Positions 7,509 through 15,072 of a stretch of DNA of 64,000 nt are shown here, piece by piece. Location: the IMG/VR virus record IMGVR_UViG_3300038441_001119, positions 148,353-212,352 of that record; one strand, written 5' to 3'. Below the pieces are notes generated by a model. The model saw only the letters and a program-made list of their open reading frames with translations, ran no database searches and was not told the origin of the DNA. Numbering within the stretch: the stretch's first letter is position 1; each line of letters opens with the position of its first letter. This DNA is from a virus. The position numbers and the translations under genes are program-made.

Positions 7509-8269
7509 ACAAATACGTACTCCTCTTCTATTGGACTGGTGACTGGTGCATATCCTTGCTTTGGTACATGCATAGGTTTTTCGCGAACATGGACGCTCTT
7601 GAAGTGTTCCTTGGTAGTACCATCTCCGAGACGGTCGCATATTACGTGGGTAGGCAAGGGACCACCGGCTCTGTCAGAGGACCATCCTGCCTCAAACGTA
7701 CCGGCGTCAATATATGGAGGTGTGTTTCCGACAGGGAAGTCATAATGTTGTACCCAGTCGGCTAAGCTAAATGTACCACTGACAGTTACCTCCGAGCTTC
7801 CAGCAGAACCATCAGTATATTTTCCAGTGCAGGTGAGGTCTCCTTTGACGATAAGCTGGGTTTGCTGCCCGTCCATTCTGATGGAGGTTGTTTCGCAGTT
7901 TCCGTCTACTGTAACAACGTCTTTTACAATGATGCGAACACCATACGACGATTTGACGATAAGATCGCCTTTGACATGGCACGTTTCGTAGAACCCTAGG
8001 TCACCCTTAAGGACAGTGAGGTCGCCTCCGAAAACCGAATCGCGGTAACAGAACGTAATCCCGTCCTGCATGGTTAGGTTAGTTCCATCGCCTACAATCG
8101 CGGTTCCGATAACAAGCGATCCATCATGGTAAATATCTCCCAAGTCTGGATCAATATGCAAGTCCATGTCACCTTTGCTGATGACTCTGTTGCTGTGTAC
8201 CGGGAATGGCCAGACGATCTGACCGTCATGTGAAATGTTGTCTTTTGTGATTACTATTTTTTCTCTCAT
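7505..8269 (-). CDS. Beta-solenoid-like paralogue 1 of 4, C-terminal EEEYVFV
   Basis: First gene of the quartet and the clearest solenoid. Residues 55-160 repeat short units such as GGDLTVLKGDLGFY, HVKGDLIVKSSYG and LIVKGDLTCTG. The shared DLG...VIGTAIVGDGTN segment lies near 45-62, and the protein ends PIEEEYVFV. The repeats resemble bactofilin-type right-handed beta-helices by eye. Start: ATG at 8269, just after the terminator at 8285-8314, without a Shine-Dalgarno sequence. Confidence 0.85.
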   Translation of the reverse strand: MREKIVITKDNISHDGQIVWPFPVHSNRVISKGDMDLHIDPDLGDIYHDGSLVIGTAIVGDGTNLTMQDGITFCYRDSVFGGDLTVLKGDLGFYETCHVKGDLIVKSSYGVRIIVKDVVTVDGNCETTSIRMDGQQTQLIVKGDLTCTGKYTDGSAGSSEVTVSGTFSLADWVQHYDFPVGNTPPYIDAGTFEAGWSSDRAGGPLPTHVICDRLGDGTTKEHFKSVHVREKPMHVPKQGYAPVTSPIEEEYVFV

Positions 8270-8281
8270 TTTGGTTACACG

Positions 8282-8314
8282 AAAAAGCCCCGGAAGATTG
8301 CTCCTCCGGGGCTT
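8282..8314 (-). terminator. Rho-independent terminator
   Basis: On the minus strand a perfect ten-base stem AAGCCCCGGA/TCCGGGGCTT closes a ten-base loop and runs into TTTTTCG. It separates the enzyme genes above (ending at 8348) from the beta-solenoid quartet starting at 8269. Confidence 0.85.
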
Positions 8315-8347
8315 CGGTTTAGTTGAGTTTAGGAATTGTCTTCCATC

Positions 8348-8500
8348 TTATTGGCAGGATTCGCATGTACCATCAAGGTTGCATGCTGGTACGCCTAGTT
8401 CTGGCCAATCTTCATCTTCAACTTGGGACGGACCTTTCTGACCGATAAGTTCGTCTTCCTGTTCCTTACTCAACCGTTGCGTTTCGTTCTCCTTGCTCAT
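8348..8500 (-). CDS. Small acidic Cys-containing protein, 50 aa
   Basis: A short frame that fills the gap before the terminator. It starts at the ATG at 8500, overlapping the end of the AAA+ gene by 35 bases, and ends in TAA at 8348-8350, 34 bases before the terminator stem. It begins MSKENETQRLSKEQEDELIG and ends with a three-cysteine tail, CNLDGTCESCQ, that could bind metal. The acidic composition and its place in the operon support it; no family was recognised. Confidence 0.55.
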   Translation of the reverse strand: MSKENETQRLSKEQEDELIGQKGPSQVEDEDWPELGVPACNLDGTCESCQ

Positions 8501-9851
8501 CTTCTTTTACAGAATCTTTAAGGTGGTGCTGCCAGTACCACTTGAAAGCCGCCTGAATACATTCGTTCTCCCAATTGGCGGCAGGCTGATCCTTCGAACT
8601 TTCGACCATAGCATCAATCTCGGCTTGAGGCAAACCATTCATGATACGATTGGCGAGGGAGGTGCGTCCTTCCTTGCTCAAATAGGGAACTTCCACCTTA
8701 CGATCCACGCGTCCCGGTCTGAGCAGCGCCGGGTCCAGTTTCTCGATGTGATTGGTTGTCATGATGACCATACCCAACAGTGGGTCGACACCTGACAGCA
8801 TGTTCAGCAGCGTTTCGAACGACAGCTTGGGACCATCGTGTTTCACTTGGTTTTCACGTCCAACAAAGATGGCATCAATGTCTTCCAGAAGGATGATCTT
8901 CGGTTCCCCCGCAGTCACCTTCTTATATAGTTTCTCCACGTCCGCATCACAGAAGGTAGCCAAGTGAACCTTCAGGATCGGAATACCGTACTCTTCGGCG
9001 AGCACGCGTACAAGGGCGCTCTTACCGGTACCGGGGGCACCATAGAGCATCAAACCACGTTTGCAGGGGATACCTCGTTCACGCATCCATGTCTTTGCTT
9101 TGATGAAGGTTTCAAATTCATCACGAAGGACCTGCATGCTTGGGTCCAGATAGTACCGGGAGAATGGCTTGATCTTCTTGGAAGTACCGAACTCATCAAC
9201 CACACGGTTATACATTGGGTATACGTCCACAGCCCGTTTACCGGCTCCACGAACAATTCTGAGAACCGAGTCCATGGAACCTGCTCCGGGAGAGTCGTGG
9301 GCCATTTTAGCTCCGCCTCCACCATGGGGAGCTGGGTCGGCATTACCGAACATACTGTCCACCGCATTCTTGTTGTTGGTAGTGATGGAGCCGTAGACGT
9401 TCTCCACGTAGAAGTTATCAGACCTTAGGGAGGCCAGACTCTCATTCTCGTGCCCATACCAGCTTTGTCCTGCCTTTTCGATCAGCTTTTTGCCATTCAC
9501 CCAGCCACGTATGTAAGTGAGCGTACCTTGACTCTCACTTTCCACAGTCCAGATTACCAGCTTGCCTTTCAACCAGAAGATAGCAGGCTTTGTATCCACT
9601 TCGATCATGACCGGGGCTAGGTCATTGATCTCTCGGTGTCGTTCAAAGACGCCTACAAATTGAGTGGGACCAAACTTGATATGCTTCCACTCTTTCCATA
9701 GTTGGCAGTGTAAGTGAGAAGCAGGTCTCCCTGTGATCTTCACCCTTACCACCAGAATTGTACTAAGGCGCAACAAGAAGGACTTGATCTGCCCATACAG
9801 CATGATGATAGGAGCCAGCCATGCCAGTCCTGCGATATTGCTTAAATTCAT
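8466..9851 (-). CDS. BCS1-like AAA+ ATPase with N-terminal membrane segment
   Basis: A 461-aa AAA+ protein. A hydrophobic N-terminus (about residues 5-36) could anchor it in a membrane, and residues 40-220 form a family-specific region. The ATPase follows: Walker A GAPGTGKS (271-278), Walker B KIILLEDID (318-326), sensor-1 TTNH (366-369) and arginines in LRPGRVDRK (377-385). The order resembles BCS1-type AAA proteins, which act on folded proteins at membranes. In phage, its substrate is unknown. It overlaps the metallohydrolase gene by four bases, so they are coupled. Some other AAA+ chaperone class is the alternative. Confidence 0.85.
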   Translation of the reverse strand: MNLSNIAGLAWLAPIIMLYGQIKSFLLRLSTILVVRVKITGRPASHLHCQLWKEWKHIKFGPTQFVGVFERHREINDLAPVMIEVDTKPAIFWLKGKLVIWTVESESQGTLTYIRGWVNGKKLIEKAGQSWYGHENESLASLRSDNFYVENVYGSITTNNKNAVDSMFGNADPAPHGGGGAKMAHDSPGAGSMDSVLRIVRGAGKRAVDVYPMYNRVVDEFGTSKKIKPFSRYYLDPSMQVLRDEFETFIKAKTWMRERGIPCKRGLMLYGAPGTGKSALVRVLAEEYGIPILKVHLATFCDADVEKLYKKVTAGEPKIILLEDIDAIFVGRENQVKHDGPKLSFETLLNMLSGVDPLLGMVIMTTNHIEKLDPALLRPGRVDRKVEVPYLSKEGRTSLANRIMNGLPQAEIDAMVESSKDQPAANWENECIQAAFKWYWQHHLKDSVKEDEQGERNATVE

Positions 9852-10666
9852 ACGATAAGGTTAAGGGTCTTTGCGAAAAACTTGATGTCGACATCTGGGT
9901 CGATTCCTTCAAGCCCAGTTTCAAGGGACCATGGTTTGCCATAGTGCGTTAGGAACAGATCGGTCTTCAACTTCTTATTGCGCCAATGTTTGGTCAGCTC
10001 AGAGAAGTGACAGTGGTTACCTCCCACCACTTTACCGTGATTCTTGGCATCATGTATGACGATGTCAGATTGCTCACACAGGTCATGAGGCTCCATACAG
10101 TCGGACGTGAAAAGAACACGGTTACCGTTGTCACTGACGAACCAGAGACCATAGTTGGACTTGAACTGGTCATCGTACATGCTGCCCGCTTGCTGCTTGA
10201 AGAGAGGCATGTGCCGTGAGAACTGATACTGGAACCGAATACCTTGCCAGACGAATGACTTGTAGTTGGGCATAGCATCGCGATCAAAGTAATCGTCAAC
10301 AGTGATACCCCTTCCATCGTAGAACGCTTCCAGACCATGCATCAGTGCGGTGTCCAGTTCGTCCATAACGTCAGGGTGTCCGAACAACTTGGGACGTATC
10401 CTCTTTCCGTTCTCGTCAGTCTTGGGGATGTAGTACCTCGAATGGGCCAGCATCTCCAGACCTCCCATATGGTCACCGTGAATGTGGGAGATATAGACGG
10501 CATCAATATCCGTGAAGGGAATCTTGAACTCGTCCCTAAGGATGTAGGGAGTCGTGGTACCGCAGTCGAAAAGTAGTTTCTTGTTGTTGTGTTCAATAAG
10601 GAAGGAAGAGTTGCCTTCGTCCATAGTCGCGAAGGCTCCACCGTTTCCGAGGGAAGTGATTTTCAT
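9848..10666 (-). CDS. Metallo-beta-lactamase-fold hydrolase, RNase Z-like
   Basis: The 272-aa product has the MBL zinc-site motifs in order: HIHGDH (61-66), H152, D189 in FTSDC, a His pair near 218-220, and H241 in LTHYG. The N-terminal GNGGAFATMDEGNSS and the IDAVYISHIHGDHMGG layout are closest to RNase Z/phosphodiesterase-type members, which cut RNA or cyclic nucleotides. I use the ATG at 10666 because a hairpin lies between it and the upstream gene; a start at 10756 overlapping the macro gene is the alternative. The substrate cannot be read from sequence. Confidence 0.85.
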   Translation of the reverse strand: MKITSLGNGGAFATMDEGNSSFLIEHNNKKLLFDCGTTTPYILRDEFKIPFTDIDAVYISHIHGDHMGGLEMLAHSRYYIPKTDENGKRIRPKLFGHPDVMDELDTALMHGLEAFYDGRGITVDDYFDRDAMPNYKSFVWQGIRFQYQFSRHMPLFKQQAGSMYDDQFKSNYGLWFVSDNGNRVLFTSDCMEPHDLCEQSDIVIHDAKNHGKVVGGNHCHFSELTKHWRNKKLKTDLFLTHYGKPWSLETGLEGIDPDVDIKFFAKTLNLIV

Positions 10667-10699
10667 GTATTGGGTGCTAGTGGTAGGTAAAAAGAGGGA

Positions 10700-10749
10700 A
10701 CGACGAAATCCTAGCCCACTCGCCTCGTGAAAGGACAGGTGGGCTAGGA
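10700..10749 (-). terminator. Hairpin, possible terminator between macro and MBL genes
   Basis: A perfect 11-base inverted repeat TCCTAGCCCAC/GTGGGCTAGGA at 10709-10719 and 10739-10749. On the minus strand it is followed only by TTTCGTCG and a later CTTTTT, so termination may be weak. The GGGCTAGG stem recurs in the terminator after the major capsid gene (44369-44392). Confidence 0.55.
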
Positions 10750-10752
10750 CGG

Positions 10753-11268
10753 TCATTTAAAGCTCGGATGGCACGCTATCACACGTACATTCCGAGACTT
10801 AAGGCATTCCGCCAAAGTTTCTATGAAGCTGACCATATGATCAAAGTCCGGTGGTGGGCCTAGAGGGTTAGCTAAGCCCTCTTTCCCTGCGCCTACACCC
10901 GGAATGGGTAAGGCAACCGTGTATTCGTTTTTAGCCAGCTCCCAAGGTGGTAGATGTTTCTGCACCAGCCGTGTCGCGTCGATAATGGCGGTTTCACACC
11001 ATTCAGCACACGTCTGCACTGAGTACAGATCCTTAACTATGAGGTCGCCTATTGCGAGGTTATCGAGGGTAAATACAGCAGGATAAATATAGGCGTTCCC
11101 CGCTTCCGGGTACTCTTTCGCTTCTATCTTCCTACGGTATAACTGGAAGTACAACGGGAACCGCTGCTTGAACTCCAGCGCCAATCCTTTACCCATAGCA
11201 CCAGCCCTGTTGGTGGTATTGAATATCAGATTGGCTCCACAATTGAAGAGGTCAGGAGCTTTTTCCAT
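10753..11268 (-). CDS. Macro-domain (ADP-ribose-binding) protein
   Basis: A stand-alone 171-aa macro domain. The diagnostic segment NLIFNTTNRAGAMGKGLALEFK (13-34) matches the ADP-ribose-binding loops of macro domains, with Asn/Gly positions typical of hydrolytically active members such as DarG or TARG1 types. PIPGVGAGKEGLA (near 122-134) is the phosphate loop. Macro domains remove or bind ADP-ribose. In a phage this could undo ADP-ribosylation of DNA or protein by host defence, or process ADP-ribose phosphates; that is inference. It overlaps the neighbouring small gene by 17 bases. Confidence 0.88.
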   Translation of the reverse strand: MEKAPDLFNCGANLIFNTTNRAGAMGKGLALEFKQRFPLYFQLYRRKIEAKEYPEAGNAYIYPAVFTLDNLAIGDLIVKDLYSVQTCAEWCETAIIDATRLVQKHLPPWELAKNEYTVALPIPGVGAGKEGLANPLGPPPDFDHMVSFIETLAECLKSRNVRVIACHPSFK

Positions 11269-11455
11269 CGAAGAATTCTCGTAGTTGTTTGACTACTTTA
11301 AATGCTGCAAATGGTTTGGCGAACCAGAAGGTGAAGGTGTAAGACATCAAGACACAGAACACGAAGTACCTCTGTCTCGCTGCTTCTTCTTTCACTTTTT
11401 CCAGTTCTCCTTTCAGCTGAGTAATCTCGGCTTCAAGTTCCAGCACCGACCTCAA
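11252..11455 (-). CDS. Small membrane protein with coiled coil, 67 aa
   Basis: Residues 4-28 form a short charged coiled-coil helix (LELEAEITQLKGELEKVKEEA). Residues 30-48 are a hydrophobic, aromatic transmembrane segment, followed by a basic C-terminal helix. The start is probably TTG at 11455, seven bases after GGGAGGG, with a GTG nine bases further in as an alternative. Function unknown; the arrangement could fit a lysis-related or membrane-anchoring protein. Confidence 0.65.
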   Translation of the reverse strand: MRSVLELEAEITQLKGELEKVKEEAARQRYFVFCVLMSYTFTFWFAKPFAAFKVVKQLREFFDGKSS

Positions 11456-12740
11456 GGGTGTACCCTCCCGTCTTTTTGCTGAGGTCCCAGTTGCGTTCGA
11501 CGAACTTGATGAGTTTGTCAGGGGCGGTAGTGCGCTTGAAGACTATGTTTGGACCATGTTGCTCCAGCATCACCGCTTTGATGTCATCTTCGAAGGTTTC
11601 AAGACCATCACTCGTGTTTTGCCCACACTGGTGGGAACCGCATTCCACGTTGCGCTGTGACCTGACGGGGATCTTGTCCGGAGCGTCTGGTCTCATTGGT
11701 GAGTGGAAGTGCAGGATACAGTCGTAACCGGGATGATCCCTGAATACCATACGCTGACTTTGACCCCCTACGGACGGTTTGGCGCCGTAGGCAAGTACTG
11801 TATCAGGTCCGTCCGTCCTGACATAAACCATCCCGATCTCAGGCAGTTTATTGAAGTCAGACTTTCGGATTGAAGTGACGAATTCCGTATCGGACATCTT
11901 GAACGCGAAATGTCCTACGGTTGCTCCATTGAACGGCTTGTAGGCGTTACCGGCGATACAGTGCTCGACGGCTGCTTTCAGTGGAGCTGGGATACGTTCA
12001 TCCCAAGGGACCAAGTCGCTTGCGATCACTGTCGACTGGGTGAAGGTCAACTGTGATCTGTAGAACGACATGTCCACCAAGTTGGCAAGTACCTCGTCAC
12101 GGTTAGCCGTTTCGTGATACGCCGCTTCCTCTGGTGTTACAATCATGTTCCAATGCCTTGCAGCATCATTGACCAGCACAAGGTTGCAGGATGCTTCCTT
12201 GCACAGTCTCAGGCCAGCCTCGAACATCTCCTGATTGCTCTTGCCCACAGTGGTCTTGAATCCTACAAGGAAGATGTCTTTACGACCATTCCTGATAGAT
12301 TGAATGACTTTGTTGGCAGGAGCGAAACTGAGGTGAATGTGTGGGTTTTCCCGAGTTTCCAGACGACGGGTGTACTTGCCGAACTCCTTGATCATTTCCT
12401 TCTCCCCAGCGAGTTGCAAGGTGTCTGGAATCCAATCAAGAAGTGCACAAGAGAAGAACACGATCTTTGAATCGGCTCTGCTCTTGATCATGTCTACCCT
12501 TGCCTGAATGTCATTATTGGTTGCCAAGGTTTTGTAACCGCCATCGACCTGATACGTGAGGTGCGGTGCAAGTCCCATGTTTGGGAACTTTGCTTTGCAC
12601 AACTTGTACAATGCTTTGGCGGTAGTACCCTTGGCCTCCGCTTCGACTTTGAAGTGGTGCGCTACATCGAAACGTGTTCCTCCTCCAAAGATGTGGATGT
12701 ATTTTCGGTCAGTTTTTGAAGAGTCCTGTTTTTGGCTCAT
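11433..12740 (-). CDS. CoaB-like synthetase domain fused to class II aldolase-like domain
   Basis: Two recognisable halves in 435 aa. Residues 14-240 resemble the phosphopantothenoylcysteine synthetase (CoaB) fold: GGGT (19-22), CALLDW (98-103), FLVGFKTT (158-164) and NLVLVNDA (186-193). Residues 250-420 resemble class II aldolase/adducin enzymes: a GN segment near 264, the metal histidines in LHFHS (H344, H346) and a later EQHG (H395). CoaB joins cysteine to phosphopantothenate in CoA synthesis; class II aldolases cleave phosphorylated sugars. The pairing is unusual and the joint reaction unknown. Start: ATG at 12740; an upstream GTG at 12794 is possible. Confidence 0.8.
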   Translation of the reverse strand: MSQKQDSSKTDRKYIHIFGGGTRFDVAHHFKVEAEAKGTTAKALYKLCKAKFPNMGLAPHLTYQVDGGYKTLATNNDIQARVDMIKSRADSKIVFFSCALLDWIPDTLQLAGEKEMIKEFGKYTRRLETRENPHIHLSFAPANKVIQSIRNGRKDIFLVGFKTTVGKSNQEMFEAGLRLCKEASCNLVLVNDAARHWNMIVTPEEAAYHETANRDEVLANLVDMSFYRSQLTFTQSTVIASDLVPWDERIPAPLKAAVEHCIAGNAYKPFNGATVGHFAFKMSDTEFVTSIRKSDFNKLPEIGMVYVRTDGPDTVLAYGAKPSVGGQSQRMVFRDHPGYDCILHFHSPMRPDAPDKIPVRSQRNVECGSHQCGQNTSDGLETFEDDIKAVMLEQHGPNIVFKRTTAPDKLIKFVERNWDLSKKTGGYTLEVGAGT

Positions 12741-13056
12741 TTCTTTCTGCGCTGAATGGTTGGAAGTATTTGCCTGTGTCGTACTCCCGGGCACGAGTGT
12801 TGAAGCCTCCCGTTGTAGTGATGACTTCCCAGTAGGTGACTGGAAACAACCTTCGACACATCTCCTGCCGAATCCGCGTCACTTCCTCCGTTGAGAGAAG
12901 TTTTTGCTTCTCTCCAAACACAATATCCATTTCCCGCTGCAGCAGCTGTTGGTCAGCTTCCGTAATGGGTACGTTTCTCCGTTCGTACGTGGTGTACGTT
13001 TTCGAACACGCAGACAGTGCTGCTGCGAGTACGAGCATGAATAGACATCTTTTCAT
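12709..13056 (-). CDS. Lipoprotein, 115 aa
   Basis: A clean lipoprotein signal: MKRCLFMLVLAAALSAC, with lipobox LSAC and modified Cys at residue 17. The mature part is helical and charged (EADQQLLQREMDIVFGEKQK). It overlaps the next upstream small membrane gene by four bases. Paired small exported proteins like these could be outer/inner spanin-like partners or surface-exclusion proteins, but no lysis genes flank them, so the role is open. Confidence 0.75.
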   Translation of the reverse strand: MKRCLFMLVLAAALSACSKTYTTYERRNVPITEADQQLLQREMDIVFGEKQKLLSTEEVTRIRQEMCRRLFPVTYWEVITTTGGFNTRAREYDTGKYFQPFSAERNEPKTGLFKN

Positions 13057-13241
13057 CGGTTGGTTGCGAGGGGTTGGTATTGTATTAACGAGGGGGCGGG
13101 GCCTGCAAATGTCGCTTTGACTTTCACAGGCTGTACCGGACTACACGATACGGACAGCCACATCAATACGGTGATCAATATGGCAAGTCCTAACGTGTTA
13201 ATCAGGCATACGGATTCGGGGTCTGGGTCTTTAAACATCAT
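13053..13241 (-). CDS. Small membrane or lipoprotein, 62 aa
   Basis: A single hydrophobic segment (residues 14-33, INTLGLAILITVLMWLSVSC) is followed by a short Pro-rich tail. The WLSVSC sequence is a poor lipobox, so a simple membrane anchor is as likely as lipidation. It is encoded just upstream of, and overlaps, the 115-aa lipoprotein gene, suggesting the two work together at the envelope. Confidence 0.65.
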   Translation of the reverse strand: MMFKDPDPESVCLINTLGLAILITVLMWLSVSCSPVQPVKVKATFAGPAPSLIQYQPLATNR

Positions 13242-14010
13242 TTCCTACATTGGCATATTCACTATGCCCTGTAGCTGCTTTACGACGCATTTCGTTGAAG
13301 TCGACAATAGCCCGTGCGGCGATAACAGCTTCAGGGATGAATCTGACAATCTTACGATCAGTCGAATTGCTGTCCATGAGGACGTAATCCGCTTTATTCG
13401 TAAGGGTCAGACGGCTAGCTTCGGGGAGGTTCTCCCAGTTGAAGATGATGCGTTGGGTTACGATTTCGAGTGCTCGCTCGTAACGACGATCATACTCGTC
13501 ATGGAAGTGCAGAAGATATGTCAGCAGGTGATAAAAATAAACAGCCTCCTTACCGCCGCAAGCGGTCAGGAATCCAATTGTGGAGAAATCGAGATCACAG
13601 GCACCTTCCCGGATAGTTTCGAGCTTTTCCTGGTCGGGGTATGTGCTCTCGTCGTAACAGATGACAGCTTCAAATACTGCCAGTTCTTCTGCGATTCGCT
13701 CTTCCTCAGACTCTGGCTCATCACGTAATTCCAGCGGTTCACCATCCAGAATCACAGAAGAGCCACCTGTTGCCACAGCGCCATGGACACTTGGAATCCA
13801 ATCATCAGCGCGGACACGTCCAGCTGGAGACTTGGGTTCTTCATGCGATACCGTGATGACAGGTTTTGTTTTGTTAACAAGAGAAACCACCGGCAGCGGA
13901 GCCACCGGTGGTTTACCTGAAACTTGTTCCTGTGACAGCTTTGCAGCTGCAACAGAAGAGGGAGAGGGAGAAGGAATAAATAACGCTTTTTTAGGTAATT
14001 GTTCGGACAT
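13231..14010 (-). CDS. Hypothetical protein, 259 aa
   Basis: Family not recognised. The first 85 residues are Pro/Ser/Val-rich and probably disordered. A helical domain follows (about 95-250) with an acidic entry (EPESEEERIAEELAVFEAVI) and aromatic helices (AVYFYHLLTYLLHFHDEYDRR). It overlaps both neighbours by 11 and 20 bases. No membrane segment or catalytic motif was seen. Confidence 0.75.
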   Translation of the reverse strand: MSEQLPKKALFIPSPSPSSVAAAKLSQEQVSGKPPVAPLPVVSLVNKTKPVITVSHEEPKSPAGRVRADDWIPSVHGAVATGGSSVILDGEPLELRDEPESEEERIAEELAVFEAVICYDESTYPDQEKLETIREGACDLDFSTIGFLTACGGKEAVYFYHLLTYLLHFHDEYDRRYERALEIVTQRIIFNWENLPEASRLTLTNKADYVLMDSNSTDRKIVRFIPEAVIAARAIVDFNEMRRKAATGHSEYANVGNDV

Positions 14011-14932
14011 AGTGTGGCGACTGGTGTTGCAGACAACTGAGGGCGGCCTCGACTGTATCGAAGGTCGCCTGAGTTTTTGATTTGGACAAATGCCTCATAG
14101 ACTTGTGGTGTTTAAGATGAAAACCCTTAATCTGAAGCACGTACTGATCACGCCTGCTTTCCAGTAGAGAAGGTGAAATGACTGCTGACAGCGGCCTGTT
14201 CACCTGCTTTTCCGCCCACATAATGGACGAAATATTTATCACATCCGAAATAAGTATGCTGCCTCCGTGATCGTCTGTCTCGTAGGAAGTATACTTGGAG
14301 TTGCTAATCAGATTACCACGGATGGTTCGTATTGCTACTGACCAGATAGTGGCTCGGAGCGACGTATCGAGGAAGTCTTTGGCTTTCTCGAACGGCACAC
14401 CTACATCGGACATTGAGGCTATCACAGCCGATAGACTACAGTTCCGCCCTATTGGGTATTTACCGTAGTCCCACATGTCGATGGGAATGATGAATTTTTC
14501 ATTCACTTGTTCCGCAATGGATGTCAGGACCTGCCGATCATTAGCACAATCGAGCAAGTCTCGCTCCACACGTTCGTCGGTGAAGTCGAAGGGGATATCT
14601 TTGTTTCTCAGTTGGGTTTTTATTACACGGGAGACAACGGTGTCTCCCATAAAGTCCCACACAAGACCCGCTGAGGCCATGAGTGGACTATCTTCCGAAT
14701 TGTGCATCTTCGAGAACCCTTTTTGGTGGTGATCGAATCTGCGCAAGTTTCTGTTGTACTCTTGACCACAGTCGACCACGTAATCCGCAATACGAATTTG
14801 GTCAAGGTAGTCTGTATCCCTGTAGATTCTGGCACCGGGGTTTTCGATGAGGATGATCGCCACGGCTGTGAGATCATCTGCATGGTACGACCCTGAATGT
14901 GTCACAATCAGTGGACCGAGTTCAGTAGACAT
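13991..14932 (-). CDS. MYG1-family (UPF0160, DHH-like) metal-dependent nuclease
   Basis: A 313-aa protein with the MYG1 family layout: THSGSYHADD (11-20), then IYRDTDYLDQIRIADYVVDCGQEY with the last Asp of the metal site, then RFDHHQKGF (65-73). MYG1 homologues in eukaryotes are 3'-5' RNA exonucleases, and the family resembles DHH phosphoesterases. The length and motif order agree with a full-length enzyme. ATG at 14932 is chosen over a GTG at 14965 because homologous sequence starts there. A role in RNA turnover or repair during infection is inference. Confidence 0.85.
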   Translation of the reverse strand: MSTELGPLIVTHSGSYHADDLTAVAIILIENPGARIYRDTDYLDQIRIADYVVDCGQEYNRNLRRFDHHQKGFSKMHNSEDSPLMASAGLVWDFMGDTVVSRVIKTQLRNKDIPFDFTDERVERDLLDCANDRQVLTSIAEQVNEKFIIPIDMWDYGKYPIGRNCSLSAVIASMSDVGVPFEKAKDFLDTSLRATIWSVAIRTIRGNLISNSKYTSYETDDHGGSILISDVINISSIMWAEKQVNRPLSAVISPSLLESRRDQYVLQIKGFHLKHHKSMRHLSKSKTQATFDTVEAALSCLQHQSPHYVRTIT

Positions 14933-14992
14933 GTTATGGCTGGTTGTACACGGATGGTTAGACACCGTGTTGGTTTATGTCAGAACCTCACT

Positions 14993-15023
14993 AAAAAATG
15001 AAGACTGACTGCCTAATGTCAGT
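14993..15023 (-). terminator. Weak terminator after gene 15073-15663
   Basis: The minus-strand stem ACTGAC/GTCAGT with an eight-base loop is followed five bases later by TTTTTT. The rest of this 140-base gap (14933-15072) holds an AT-rich TGCTATATACATG patch that might serve as a -10 for the MYG1 gene, but no convincing -35. Confidence 0.45.
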
Positions 15024-15072
15024 GACATAGGCGTTCACATGTATATAGCACTAGGGGGTCCCTTTTTGCCCC

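Noticed and set aside
14975-15031. A 17-codon frame (MSLTLGSQSSFF...) in the gap before the MYG1 gene
   Set aside because: It is too short and contains the hairpin and T-run of a terminator, so a coding role is unlikely.
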